Shown here: positions 1 to 15,239 of the stretch, in pieces
Layout: every line of letters starts with the position of its first letter
How positions within the stretch are numbered: position 1 is the first letter of the stretch
Source of the DNA: Syncephalis plumigaleata
Lineage: Eukaryota > Zoopagomycota > Zoopagomycetes > Zoopagales > Piptocephalidaceae
Direction: 5' to 3'
Length of the DNA: 64,000 bases
Assembly (NCBI GenBank): GCA_025201365.1
Contig: JAIXMF010000011.1
Coordinates: 248,001 to 312,000 of the forward strand
The notes under the pieces: model-generated
The model's input: the letters and a program-made list of their open reading frames with translations, nothing else
Databases searched by the model: none
Told to the model about the DNA's origin: nothing
Translations under genes and position numbers: made by a program

Positions 1-1197
1 AGATGCCGCGGTTATGCGGTAACCAGGCCAAGTTACTTACTTTAGAATTTGTTTCAACTGAGCTATAAATATAACCATCCGTTATGTTCCATAATCGAAT
101 TTTACCATATCTCGAGTTACTACCGACTACTAGTAAGTCATCACGATGTGGTGACCAAGCGGCAGCTTTGATTGCATCACAACCATTATTCAAGTGACGA
201 ATAGGAAACGTCGAATATTTGTCCCAAAGCAATAAGTGGCCATTCATACTACCGCTAACTAGATAAGTATTTGCACGATTCCAGTGCAAACAACATACAT
301 CAGATGTATGCTCGAGGTACCGTTCTTCCTCAATATCGGGAGCTCTTATATCCCGCCGCATGATTCTTCCGCCATTTTCGCCACGTTCGCCTGAGTCTAG
401 CACTGAGCCACACCATGTCATAGCGTATATTGGGTGCCCTGATCTGCCGTATGTACGCAGCACTCGCTCTTGATTTACGTCCCATACGTTAATAGTACCA
501 TTGGCTGTTGCAACAGCCAAGTATGGTCTCTACATAAAAGGAAAGTAAATGGATTAATAAATTTTGGTACAATTGACTAGAAGTGATTGCCACTTACTTC
601 CTTCATCCAGCTTACACATGTAATTGGATTGTTTGCGCTTATATCATCCAATTTTATATCAGCACCGGTGGTAGTGTTCACTACGGTTAAGTGCTCGTTT
701 GTTCCGACTGCTAACAAATTGATTGGTGACCAATCAATAGGATTAGAATAAAGGTGTTGGACTATGCTTGTTGCGTACGCTGGTGCGATTAATTGTGATA
801 AGAGACGTCCCACCGATCCATGAGTTTGTCGTTCCGTATCAAATCTATACGGTTTAATTATACTAGATATTGTCGCCAACATTCTAGAGAAGTCACTTCG
901 GTGGAATTGTGGTGGTGGCGGTGACGATGACGATGCCGCTATATGTTGAAAATCATTATCTTCTAATAACGTCGTTTCGTCGAATGTTGGCTCTGTGTTG
1001 GTGGTGGTAGTGGTGGTAGTGGTGGTAGTAGTAGTGCCAGTGATAGTAGTGGTAGCAGTAGTGGTGGTAGTGGTAGTGCCAGCGGTAGCAGTAGTGGTAG
1101 TAGTAGTGGTAGATGTTGCTGCTCTGTCACTCCGTAATCGGCGTGCCATAGCTCGGGTGACTACTCCACTATGACTGCTAAGATTTGAAGTAGTCAT
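1..1197 (-). CDS. Cdc20/Cdh1-family WD40 protein (APC/C activator-like), 3' end outside window
   Basis: Two exons are visible: 1197-598 and 529 to the left edge, joined by a GT-AG intron at 530-597 in phase 0. The second half of exon 1 reads 'YSNPIDWSPINLLAVG', and exon 2 continues with 'YLAVATANGTINVWD', 'RIMRRDIRAP', 'DAIKAAAWSPHRDDLL' and 'KVSNLAWLPH'. These are the blade signatures of the Cdc20/Fizzy/Cdh1 propeller, which presents substrates to the anaphase-promoting complex. The N-terminus is unusual: residues about 20-65 are almost pure threonine, encoded by a trinucleotide tract near 1000-1110, and I do not see the C-box (DR[YF]IP) expected in true activators. It may be a meiosis-type (Ama1-like) or divergent paralogue. 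Start chosen at the first ATG (1197) before the Thr tract. The IR tail cannot be checked because the gene runs off the window. Confidence 0.85.
998..1110 (-). repeat. Trinucleotide tract encoding poly-threonine
   Basis: An imperfect ACN trinucleotide array within exon 1 of the WD40 gene gives about 40 residues that are nearly all Thr with a few Ala, Ile and Gly. Length polymorphism between isolates is likely. Confidence 0.8.
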
Positions 1198-1302
1198 ATT
1201 GTTTGCCGCTAATATGAAATATACAGTGTATAAACAGGAAGATTTAAGGACGCAAAGCTTAAAACTTGAGAGAACTGCGACTTCTAGACCGATAGCAAAC
1301 AA

Positions 1303-1999
1303 CGCGTGTCTCGATCAGCGGTAGCAAGTACAAACTGCTATTGCAGTAGTAGTAGCAGTAGAAACACGTAATCGCTAAGATATAAAATAAACAGAGGTTA
1401 TTGACGAAGGTTATGGAGGATATACAGGAAAGGAAAAGTACTGCGCTCGTAATATTTACAAAGCGAGCGAGAAGAATAGAAGAATAAACGTAATGGACAA
1501 TATCGCGAGGATGTATACAAAATATACAATGGTGAGGAAAGGTAGTTCGAGTATATGTTTTGCAAAGCGGATAGCATTCGTATACTACACGGTATGCTTT
1601 GTATCGTATTTTTATACTTGCTTATTGCTACTTGCAAGTACATCGCATGTGAACATCAAACCATACTGCTACGCTTGTATCGTCACGAATGCTATAAGGT
1701 AGACGATAGCTATCGCTATCACTGAAACATTTATTACCAAATACTGAAGTTTGTATAACCTAAATGGCCAATGATGACGGCATCATAGCACTCACTACAT
1801 AGTGAGCTATTCAATGACTCACACCAGTTCTCTTCACACCACTTCTCTTTACTCTTCTCTTTACTTTTCGCTTCTCTTCTTCTTCTCTTCTTTGTCATTC
1901 AAATGAGCTATTTATTCTTTTGTTGTTTAAACATACACATAGTAAAATAGGTCAGTGCTCTGTAAACTGTTTGCGTGTAGCGTAGCGCTGAGTGTGGTA
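1303..1999. other. Intergenic, no gene seen
   Basis: Upstream of the WD40 gene. Short open frames on both strands (for example 1398-1643 and 1493-1702) have no recognisable domain and are read as chance. A pyrimidine-rich stretch lies near 1830-1890. Confidence 0.5.
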
Positions 2000-2164
2000 A
2001 TGAGCGTAGTTGACATTTTTCCAGTTCAGTGTAATGTCGGTACCTGTAACGGGTGTCGATGTTCTACGATACTTGCTTGCGGACATCCGTATACTTGTAT
2101 AATATGAAGCTACTGCAAAGCAATGGAGGGAATAAATGAACTTAACGTGCCAGTAAAGATATAA
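2000..2164 (+). pseudogene. RING-finger-like fragment with an in-frame TGA
   Basis: An ATG at 2000 opens a short frame whose cysteine spacing looks like a RING finger: 'QCNVGTCNGCRCSTILACGH' followed by 'PYTC'. A TGA at 2105-2107 falls where the next zinc ligand could lie. The same frame then continues 'SYCKAMEG' to a TAA at 2162-2164. Either this is a decayed RING gene fragment or a 35-residue cysteine-rich peptide. No flanking exons were recognised. It is not obviously a copy of the RBR gene at 61-63 kb, although both are zinc-binding ubiquitin-ligase types. Confidence 0.3.
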
Positions 2165-4264
2165 TATGGGAGGAAGGAGATACCTCCATTGTTCTACAGG
2201 TCATTCAGTTGTAATGTAGCCGGGTAGCCTCTCTATTATATGAATATTATGGAGTGTATCGGTTTGTAAATACTTGAACATGTATCTTTATTCTGTATTG
2301 ATATGTGTTTAGGTCAATTTGCCATCATAATATCATGTAAGTTATGCTTTGCCGTGATATTTGATCATCATGTTGCTACTTCAAGGAGAAGGGCCTAGTT
2401 TACTTGGTATTATGGTGACTGCCCTTATTTAATGATATGTTTTCGTGTATGTTTAATCACTCTTTATTCGCGCTATCCTATCGCATTCTAATTGTACTTT
2501 TATTCATATCTCCACTTCCCAATCCCCTCATTTATTATGTCATGTCCCATTAGCACCAATACATTTTGTATAAATGTGCTAATTTACTGATCCCATCGTA
2601 TGTGCTTCAGTTGATGTACCATGAACCGCTACGGAAGTAGCAGCATCGTCTATGGCGGTGATGCTTAGCCAGCATCACCATCATACTGTCGATGTGGTGT
2701 ATGGCCATTTGCAATGAATGGACCATATGCCCGCTCTTCCGTAGTTTTACTGCTCAATGCTATCACACTAACATTCGGCAGTATAGTGGTATATTGTCGC
2801 AAGGCTATCCAACTGATTCAACATTGCACTTGCTCCCACCCAAAATGGCAGGTGGTGCGGTGTGGATATGATGGGGACATAACATACTTATTGCTTTATT
2901 CATTCATTCATTCATAAGGATTAATTCCAGGTAAGTTCATTTATTACAATACACTAACAATATTACAATTAGAATACTCAAATGTCAATGATGCTGGCTA
3001 CATACTATTTCCATTTTATTCGGTAAGTTGACATTTCTATTCATTGCTAATACAAGTGACAACATCCAGATAATATGTACTAATTCCCATTCTAAATGTC
3101 AATCAACTAATATTCAACAATAACAACGACAGTATACTGGGATAATCAACCATGCCAATGCTTATTGCCAACACTCATTGCCATCCATCATTGACAAGTA
3201 TCCACTAGCAATATTAATAAACATGAATCAATTTGATCTATATCGGCGTGCACCTTTTACTTTTACCACTCTTTTCCGTCAACTGTTTGTATGCCACCAT
3301 TACGTCATGCTTTTATTTGTATTTTCATTTGTTTACTGCCATCTACATACTCTATCTACCTACAAACATACACTGCTTCTTCGAGTAAACTGGCATACGT
3401 GTTTATACACCCTTTCTTGCTCGTTCCTTGCTCGTTCGTGACAAGTCAGTCATTCTACTAGTTACTGCTTGTTTATTACATTGTTTATCGCGTATTCACT
3501 TCGTTTACTCGTTTCTACTCCTATGCAATTAACCGTAAGTAGTATCAACATAATTTATTAAATAAATACACGATTTATTTACCGTGTTAATCGATATTAT
3601 GTGAGTATGGAATGCTCCACTAGCAGATGTTTTATTCTTTGTTTAGCGTTCACCTCATGTTATTTATCACAATGCGAATGCCATTAAGGCCGCATCAAGC
3701 AATACTCTGCATAACTAGAATGTATCTGCCAAATAACAATAATAATGGTACATCTAGCTTATTTTAATGCATATGTGTCTAGCGTATTCTGTATTCTGGC
3801 TACTTGAATTAACATATGATGTTTAAACATTGGCAAAGCAACATCTACAACCAGCGAAATGTTACTACGATTGGCTACGTTGCACACATTAATAGATACG
3901 CTACAATATAGAATACAGTCAATGGATATAATGTTTTATATAGAATGCTAATAAAGTATCATATTTATAAGCATACGATGCCCAGTGTATAACACTAAGA
4001 TGCTGTATACGCAGCCATATAATGAACACGATTAATAGTGGTTATGGGGTGAATGTACTATAGAGAGCGTTAATGACGTACACAGACACTAATGTTATAC
4101 ATTGACTTCAATAGTAATAATGGTGTAAACAATTGTGCAAATCTATTTATTAATCTAAATCATAATGCCAGCAATATGTGTATATGAGTCAATCTGTGTG
4201 TGCGAATGATTGTGTGTGTGTGAATGAATGGAATTTCATAGTAATTAGCACTATCCACCATTGA
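2165..4264. other. Long intergenic region, no gene recognised
   Basis: AT-rich DNA with many stops. A small perfect inverted repeat (9-bp arms, 5-base loop) sits at 2657-2679. Open frames at 2714-2917 and 3178-3441 show no domain. The right end should hold the promoter and 5' UTR exon of the eS30 gene. Confidence 0.5.
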
Positions 4265-4316
4265 ATGGTAAGAGTTCCGTCTCTTTCGCGATCCATCTGC
4301 GTACACATCAATCAAT

Positions 4317-5017
4317 ATGGTAAGAGTCCAGGAGATCATGTCTATGTAGATGAATGCATCCATCCTTGTATCTAGTTACAATGCAGGCTATAGTTATGTA
4401 TATACATGAATGGATGAATGAATAGATGGATAGATAAATGGATAGATGGATGGATGCATTCATAGTATCAATGATGGTTATTACTGAACCAAGGTGATCT
4501 ATATGCTACCGATGAGAGTGTTGCTTTCATCTATAACAACATAGATTCAACCTAGTACTATCATGATACCATAGACTAAACATGTAAGCATACCATATGC
4601 TAACAGTAAATATGTGATGGAATCGCGCGATTCTATTGTATAGGGTAAAGTCCACGGTTCTCTAGCTCGTGCTGGTAAAGTCAAGTCTCAAACCCCAAAG
4701 GTTGAGCCACAAGAAAAGAAGAAGAAGCAAACTGGTAAGACTTGATGCAACAAACTCTAGTAGCTACTGCTATACTATTATGAACGTAATATCTAATAAT
4801 CGATTGCATGTATATGATAGGTCGCGCCCGCAAGCGTGGTCAGTACCTTCGCCGTTTCGTCAATGTCACCTTGGTCGGTGGCAAGAGAAGAGTAAGTAGC
4901 TCATCTATTGTTAAATCATTCGCTTTTGAATTCATTAATAATGATTACATGCGCTAACAATTGCTTATTTGCTTGTTTGTTGTTACTTATTAGATGAACC
5001 CGGCCCCAGAGAAATAA
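4317..5017 (+). CDS. RPS30: 40S ribosomal protein eS30
   Basis: Coding exons 2-4 are clear: 4644-4734, 4821-4891 and 4994-5017. They encode '[20 protein letters not shown]', '[16 protein letters not shown]' and 'MNPAPEK', matching eS30 end to end (about 61 residues), a basic small-subunit protein near the decoding site. The initiator Met must come from an upstream exon, because exon 2 begins exactly with GGT for residue 2. Two ATG|GTAAGAG sites, at 4265-4267 and 4317-4319, would each supply an ATG-only coding exon. The nearer one is used for the start here. Intron placement directly after the start codon is known in yeast RPS30. No FUBI-type ubiquitin-like domain is visible upstream. Confidence 0.9.
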
Positions 5018-5616
5018 GCACGCTACTTTCTACGGCTGCTGTCAAGATCTTCTTTTAACTATTAGCATGATGATGCTATTGATAGGAAAGATGACTATAC
5101 ACACTGTCCTTTAGTTGCTGTGACTACTTCTGCATGTTCCATGAAACAGCAATAAACATTTGCAGAGGCTTATTATTTCACTGGAAGTTACAATGATAAT
5201 GGTTTGTGTTTTGCATTGATTTATTTATAGTAGTTGTAACCTATAAGCATGTTACATGGTAATTGTACATCTATCCGTATTCGATACGAGAAAGTAATGA
5301 GATTAATTATAATTTATTATACGTATCAAATAGTTAATATATATATTCATATATTCATAATTACCAATAGAAATACAAATGTACTTTTACATGGTGATGA
5401 TACTACACATCCATGTACAATACGCAAGATACATCAGTATTATATTAGCGAGTGGATAAACAGCAATGATAATGAGGACGATGAGGATAATGATAGTAAG
5501 AGATAAACGAATGCAATTGATACCACTTCAGTGTACGACACAATATATATGCAACACCTACTTGTTAATAATTATTAGACAATGTAGTCGTCGTCGTCGT
5601 CGTTGTCATCATCGTG
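5018..5616. other. Intergenic, convergent 3' ends
   Basis: Lies between the eS30 stop and the stop of the transporter on the opposite strand. AT-rich with a short TCG triplet run near 5588-5603. No gene seen. Confidence 0.5.
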
Positions 5617-6734
5617 CTACACGCGGACGAATAGCTTGCGTGTACGCATACATCGCAACACGATCACAAAGAACGAGCCAGCAATGGTGATGATGCCACA
5701 GAATAGCTGAACTGGTAGATAGGATACATTCGGTTTTGTTATATCGAGTAGAGCACCAGAGATTGCCGGTCCAAATAAATTGCCAATGGCATTGCTAGCG
5801 TAGAGCACACCAATAGCATTGGGTAACTCGTCCAATCCTATATTTATAGGTATATCGTGTTAAATAGTGACAAAACATAGTTACAATTATACTACGTACC
5901 AACTAGTTCGGCTGTTACCACAGGGAATAGACTAATGAAACCGCCAGCGGTAAATCCATACATTAGAACAAACAATAGAAGGATGGCGTATGTCTCGGCA
6001 AATGTCCAGATGACCAGCACGGTCAAGCCGGAAAGAAACACGCACGAGAACAAGGCGTTCACTCGACCGAATGAATCGGCCAGATATCCAAGTACAATAC
6101 GTCCAACTGCATTAATACCGGTACTTAGACCGACGAATAGAGCACCATCCGCCTCGGTAAGACCGATGAACGTGGAATAGGAGGGCAGAAAGTAGAACGG
6201 TGACATGTAGCCGAAGGTCGCTAGTGTGGCCATCATAGCGAGTGATGCGAAATCGAGTCGTTTCAACACCGACAAGTCGAGTAGTTTCTCCTTCTTGGGT
6301 GGATTCTGAGGATCTTGCTCCTTCGGTTTCTTCATGGTAGCCTCACACTCGCGTGCCAACACCGTAGCAACCAATAGTAGTACAAAGCTAGCGATAGCCA
6401 AGTAGCGTAGACACCAGCGATAACCCACGGCATCGATTAGTTTACGAGTCAAGGGACCGAAGGCAAGTCCACCAACACCGCTACCAGATACGGCGAGACC
6501 TGTGGCGAGACCACGTCGCTTCATAAACCATTGTGTAGGCATGAACACTGAGGGGAAGAACACGAGTGACGAGCCTATCCCGATAAGAACACCATGCGTA
6601 AGATAAAGCTGCCATGGCTAGAAGAAAGAAGTAGAGAAATAGCAATAGAAAGAATAAGGCGATAATTAGTAAGCAAATAGAGGATTGATATAAATAGTCC
6701 ACATGCATGTGTTCCTATGTGTTCCTCTGTGTTC

Positions 6735-6766
<32 letters not shown>

Positions 6767-7426
6767 TCATTGATGTACAAAACGACAACGACGACGACTT
6801 ACCTGTTGAACCCAAGATGCGAGTAACATACCAAGTGGCTGAATAATTGTCCCAAGATACATGAGTGGTTTAGGGCCGAACTTTCGTATCAACGCACCAA
6901 AGAATGGCCCAATAATGAACAGCAGACACATGGTGATGCCACCGACGAAAGAAAGTTGAAAAGTGGTAATTTGTCCTGCGTACACTTTACTCAAATAGAG
7001 CGATTGATAAACGCCCCATGAGTAGTTGTAGCCGAATATAACAAAATTAATAATAAACGTAGTGAGTACCACGACCCAGCCGTAGCCACCCTCTGGAAAT
7101 TGATTGAGATAGTCAGAGCCGATATAGGATGGTTTCTCTGATTTAGCATCGATATTGGATTGTGGGCGTGCACTTTCTACGGTGGTACGAGAAAGTCCTC
7201 TCTCTAGGGTGGATTCGTATTTCAACGCATCACTTGCAGTACGATGTCGTTGTAGTGCACTAATCGATGGTTGCGATGTATCAGACATCTGACTCATACG
7301 TGATGCCCGCGTGCCATGTCGACTAAGTGAATGGTAGCCAGGACGTTCCGGTAGATCGCCTACTTCCAAGTTTAATTGACTAGCAATTTCATCATCGGCT
7401 TGGATAGATGCTAGTTCGTGAGGCAT
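5617..7426 (-). CDS. MFS monocarboxylate transporter-like permease (SLC16/Mch family)
   Basis: Three exons: 7426-6803, 6617-5900 and 5837-5617. All junctions are GT-AG and in phase, giving about 520 residues. After a Ser/Thr-rich cytosolic N-terminus of about 95 residues comes 'PEGGYGWVVVLTTFIINFVI', the [DE]G[GS][WFY]GW motif that opens TM1 in SLC16-type carriers. Exon 2 has 'PTQWFMKRRGLATGLAVSGS', the conserved TM4-5 region. Twelve hydrophobic segments are compatible with the length, and a charged 'KKPKEQDPQNPPKKEK' loop lies between the two halves. Animal members carry lactate, pyruvate or ketone bodies with protons, while fungal Mch proteins have uncertain substrates. The first intron contains a (TG)n microsatellite. 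Substrate cannot be assigned. Confidence 0.9.
6739..6766. repeat. (TG)n microsatellite in intron 1 of the MFS gene
   Basis: About 13 TG units lie inside the 185-bp first intron, which is longer than most introns in the window. Confidence 0.8.
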
Positions 7427-8523
7427 GGTTCTTTCTTTTCAATCGAAGAAAACTAAACAGAAAATGAAACCCTACTAGGATGTTCAATAATGCTCGCAAT
7501 AGTTAAAGAAATGAATCAAAATAAAGAAGAAGGCAAAGATAAAGAAGAAGAAACGCTTTACTCGTTATAATAACAATCAATGGTTGGAGATAGTAGTGGT
7601 AGTAGTAGTTAGTAATAACAGTAGCAATGAATACTGTTTCTGATAAAAGGCGAACCATTTCGCTGCTCATTAAATAGTTTTTTATTGAATGGGAGAGCGG
7701 GAGAGCGGGAGAGCGAGAACATCAGATCAAACATCGACATGGCATGAATTGTCAGCGCCATTCTTCGTTAGAAAAATAGATACACGCAGTTACTCGGTTA
7801 ATATGGGTAAACTTTTTGCCATTGTTACTGCATAGGTAACCAATTCATCCGGATGTGGAAGGTGTGCCTACCGTGAATAAAGAACTCGTACTTTTTCTTT
7901 GTTATTGCATGATTGACCTATATGTCCATGATTGTGTGATTATGACTAATAGACAATGGATGAACTAAAAAAAGAGCTATCTGATGTGGAATAGATCATC
8001 ACATCAAATGTGTCAACTATTTCATAGAAGATACATCAAAGAGAAAGAGAAGAGAGGAAAAGAGGAAGGTAAGGAAAAGGTGATATGTCTTGGAAGCATG
8101 CGGCTAACTTGTCACAATAACAACGTGCATGTATGCCATACTATCCCTACAACTAGTACAATGGTTGAAAATAACGTTGTATTGTATAGCGACATGCTGT
8201 ATCAGATGGGAATGTGACTAGGCCTGTTTCAAGTGTGGCATGATTGTCTAGTCTACTCAATACTACTGCTACAACTGCTACTAGTAATAATAATAGTACT
8301 ACATCTGTCATATCTCGGACTTGAATTTGTTTATTTAACTTGTGTGTGTGAGCGTGTGTATATTACACGCGGTCACGGGGAAAGAAAGAGAGAGAGAGAA
8401 ATAAGGAAAAGAAATAGCTAGCATGCCTAGTTGCCTTGTCCTTTCCAAATAGGACGAGCGTATTTGAAATATCAGATAGATTCATTCGCTACAAATGCTT
8501 TGCCACGCCGATATTTAGTCCGC

Positions 8524-8559
<36 letters not shown>

Positions 8560-9590
8560 ATCTGTTAATCTGCTAATCTGTTAATCAGCTCTCCTCTACT
8601 GGTGTGACATTCTTGTGATGGCGGACTATCAGCAGTTATACTTCTCACATTATGTTACACTACCGTTGCAGCTGTCACTGATGATGTATTGAACGTGAAT
8701 GATTGACACATACACATACAGTGTTCTATACCATTCTATCCGTATTGTAATATAGGCCTGACTCATTGATTATGCAAAGAACTAAAGATGTTGTATAATA
8801 AAAGAAGGGCATCTGTGTGCTGATCCCATGATCTACTGCAGTAGCAGTAAATGGCGGATGTCATTGTTAATAATCAACAATGAAATAGAATTGAATAACT
8901 TCATCTATCTACTAATATGTTTATTAATAGCATATTCATTCATTGTTAAGGTCGTTTTGTTCAATTGGTAAATGAAGACATGGAATTAAATGTATCAAAT
9001 GTTATAAATGACAAATAAGTAAATTACGAATATTGCTTTTTACTTGTAATACTATACGAATGATAGCCAGTCACATACACATACGTACACACATACATAT
9101 ATCTATACGTACGTACGTACGTAGTTATTGTTCTATCATGTTGTACACTCTATTCAAACAAGAAAGACATACGCAAGTATTGCTCTATAGCAATCAAAGG
9201 CAATCACGTCATTAGTATGGAGCAATCACATTGGTGGTTACTAGTAAAAGTGGCATTTGTTGTTGGCCAATCAACGACTAGATCTAGATATCGTCATCGG
9301 GAGAAATCCATTCACGCTCGTTGTAACAAGGAAGTAAATGTATGTGGTAGTACATTTTGCATATCATATACCTATGAAGAAGAAAGAGAACAACCCAACG
9401 GTACTTTACCCACATACGTGTCATTAGCGGTGTTATAAACGAGGTGTTAGCACGAGTGGCCACCTACTAAAGTATCAAGATTACTTTTCTTATCTCTTTC
9501 TTTCTTACTTTCGCTCACTTTCTTTTTCTTTCTCTTTCTTTGTTCGTTTCTTTGTTCTAGTTATTAACTTCACTTTAAAATCGCGTCATT
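7427..9590. other. Intergenic region between divergent MFS and MTHFR genes
   Basis: About 2.2 kb without a recognisable gene. It contains three tandem copies of GGGAGAGC at 7691-7714, a (TCA)n run at 8522-8560 and a pyrimidine-rich stretch at 9489-9560 just before the MTHFR start, resembling the CT-rich core promoters common in fungi. Open frames at 7984-8217, 8233-8421 and 9217-9438 have no domain. Confidence 0.5.
8522..8560. repeat. (TCA)n microsatellite
   Basis: About 12 consecutive CAT/TCA triplets in non-coding DNA. Confidence 0.85.
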
Positions 9591-12138
<2,548 letters not shown>

Positions 12139-12381
12139 ACACAAACAACACGTAAACAACAAAAGTGATATGATCGTGCGAATGTAGAGTGCTACTTGTT
12201 AGTTCAATAGGATGAGATGATGTTTTCTTTTTGTTTGTCATAAGTATACGTATCGATGTTGTTTGTGTTATTATTGTTACTTAGTCAAACAGCAATAATA
12301 GTAATAATAAATATAAAATTGATCAAGTGACACAGTATATTCAGTAATAAACGCATAGCGAGATACTTTTATAATGTGCAA

Positions 12382-15082
12382 TTATCGCAACTGGAATGTT
12401 TGACTACGTAATGACATGTTATGCTCGGCATTGATGGCAGATATCTTCTCGTATGTAATGACAATCTCGAGTTCTCGTGGATTCTGTTCACTTTTACGAC
12501 ATGTAAATTCACCCGTAATACGATCACCTAATTTGTCGTAATCAATAGGGTTAGGGAAATGAGCATACACACACTATTATCCATCAATACACTTGCCTGT
12601 TACGAGTGGAATTGGTTCCAATAGTAAAAATGCCGTTTGCTTCCAATGAGTCTCCACACCATGAGGACCAGTAGTGAATACCACACGATTACCAGGTTCC
12701 TCTTCTGTAGTCGAGAAATCAATGTCGAAATAGCCTAGTAGTGCATGAAGTGTAGCATCTCGACTGGCCACTAATGAGAATGTCGTATTAAAGTCAAGAT
12801 CCACCGGATTAACACGACTATGATCGAATGTCTAGCAAGTGTGACATGTAATGTATATCGTTCATTAGATAGATCGTCATGAATACTATCTATGTTATTG
12901 TTACTAATAATTGACTTACCTGTAAACATGTCATATCTGTAATACGAGTTGACTCGGGTACTGTATCCACGATAGCCTCAACATACATTGATTTCTTGAT
13001 GGTATTCATGGTGAAACCTACAAGGAACGAGTAATAAGCATGTTACAAATAACAATCTACGTATATATACATATCATCACTTACCATAAACATCAGCCCA
13101 GAAATCTACTTTATCATTCATCATGTGATCATCTTCAATACCGATCAAATGAAGGGAAGAGCTACTAGGTGCCACTAGAATTCGTATATTTGTATTATTT
13201 CTCATTATGATTATAATATCCTTTGTAAAACTTACACAAACCATCTGGTGCTAGGTATTTATCACGAGCTACTAGTACCGAATCTAACATTGCTTCAAAT
13301 AAAAGGAAGTAGCCCTATATATATATATATATATCGATTATTAAACAGTTCTCGTATATCATTTGTCAATTTACCATCCATTCCGATATAATTATATCTA
13401 CTACGGGAACGGGTAGTTCAATTTCCTCTATTTTACCACGAATGAATCTATACACAATTGTGATGTATAATTAGTTATTGTATAGTAGTCATTAGAGTAA
13501 TCACTTACTGTATCTTTGTATCCAATTGATTCTCTGCGGCAATCAGTTTAGCTTGTTCAATAATATCGGAATTATCAACCGCATAAACTAGATGCATATC
13601 AATGAGTATATGTATACCTATAGATCGATAATAAGCGTAACTAGTCTATGACATTACCTTGTGCTGCACCAGCCCTAGCGGCAAACATTGATAGAATGCC
13701 CGTACCTACATGGGAATACATTAACAAATGGTTGTTGATCTAGTTATTATCCAAACTACTTGCCACATCCAACATCCAATACAATCTATAATGATTACAG
13801 TATAATAGTGTGAATACAAATATGAATTAAGCAAGCTACTAGATCATCTTACCTTATCCTTGAATATAGGCTTATTCTCGTAAATGAAATCACGATACGC
13901 TTCTGTACGTATACGATCCTATTATTATTGTTAGATACAAGACAATACTATGCTGTCTACCACTAGCAATATGTATTACCTTTAACATCTGATCGTGTAT
14001 TTCTACACATAATAAATGATATAAATGATATGAGCTATTATTGTTACGAGTAATAGTATGTAATCAATTACCTATATGTGCATATGAATTAAAGTAGCCA
14101 TCACTCATCTCACCGGATGGTGATAATGATACTAAGTGATCATTATCCGATGTCCTAAATAATATCATTGTTAACTATTCACTAGTTCGACATATTAGTA
14201 TACATGCATGTATGTCACTTACGCAACACCCGATGATGCTGACTCATCTAGCACATCGTAGAATTGAGACTTGACCGCTTTACGATACTCATCGAATTGT
14301 ACGTTGACTGTATGTAATTCACGCTCTTTGGCAGCAAGTTTTGCCTCAGCCGCATACAATCGATCAAGGATATTGCCCTCCGACAGCATATGATGTCCAT
14401 TACGACGTGAACCGGCTAATCATTCATCGTTAGATTCACTGGCTATTGTAGCACGTCTACTTACCTGTCATACCAGATCGCATAGACATGTTATCGTTAA
14501 CATCAAGATTCTCAAATGCTAGATTGTCATAGTATAGTATTAGTTCAGTATACATCCATATACATACTGTATTATTTACCGTATAAAAGAGCATCTTCAT
14601 CCATAGCAGGTGTGAGATACTTATCATCCTGCATGTAAGTAGCAATGATCTCTGGTGTCAACTCATAACTTTCCGTATTGCTTAATGCTGGATCTTCAAT
14701 GACACAATGTCGAATGTAATTGATCGTACGAATTGATTGATAAAATCCCATTCTAGTTCATATATCGTTCATGTAAGAGATGCATTGAATCCATACTATG
14801 CTCTACATGTATTACTTACTATACTTTTTACGCAATTGAATAAAATCAAATCCATGTTGCGACACACAATGAGCAAATGATAACGATGCCGACTCGTGGA
14901 TATCCTCGCAGAAAAGACACTTTATCGGTTCGGAGGCTTCCTCACTCCAGTCATCCCAGGCATCCTCTTTATACTATTGGTTAGTACTATACGTTCTACA
15001 TACTCGTTGTCTATGTCAAACTATTACCAATTGGATCGTATTCTGATTCAATACCACTAGCACGCTCGCTAATTATCGACAT
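12382..15082 (-). CDS. PRMT3: Protein arginine N-methyltransferase 3 (PRMT3)
   Basis: Type I asymmetric arginine methyltransferase; in fission yeast and mammals PRMT3 acts on ribosomal protein uS5. About 14 short exons. The N-terminus has the single C2H2 finger of PRMT3 ('IKCLFCEDIHESA', then 'FAHCVSQHGF'), followed by 'YQSIRTINYIRHCV' and a helical linker. The catalytic core reads 'GYFNSYAHIEIHDQMLKD', 'RTEAYRDFI', motif I 'VLDVGCGTGILSMFAARAGA', the double-E loop 'SEWMGYFLLFEAML' and the 'THWKQT' loop. The last exon ends 'MSLRSQTFQLR'. The intron splitting motif I (13706-13763) uses a GC donor. The junctions of exons 1/2 and 2/3 needed slightly non-standard sites to keep frame. Start codons of PRMT3 and Sen54 are 157 bp apart, so they share a divergent promoter. 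Confidence 0.93.
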
Positions 15083-15239
15083 ATTGTCAAGTAGATAGCT
15101 CAATATCACCGGAGGAAGAAGAAGGAAAAAAAGAAAAAAATCACAATGTCATTAAAGAAATGGAATGACAAGTCTCCCCATATCATTTCATTTCTCTAAT
15201 AGTTGAAGATATCTATAAACAAATACGCGTGTTAATAAT

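Noticed and set aside
2657-2679. Small inverted repeat as an RNA gene or terminator
   Set aside because: A 9-bp stem alone is expected by chance in this much DNA; no tRNA boxes or flanking signals were found.
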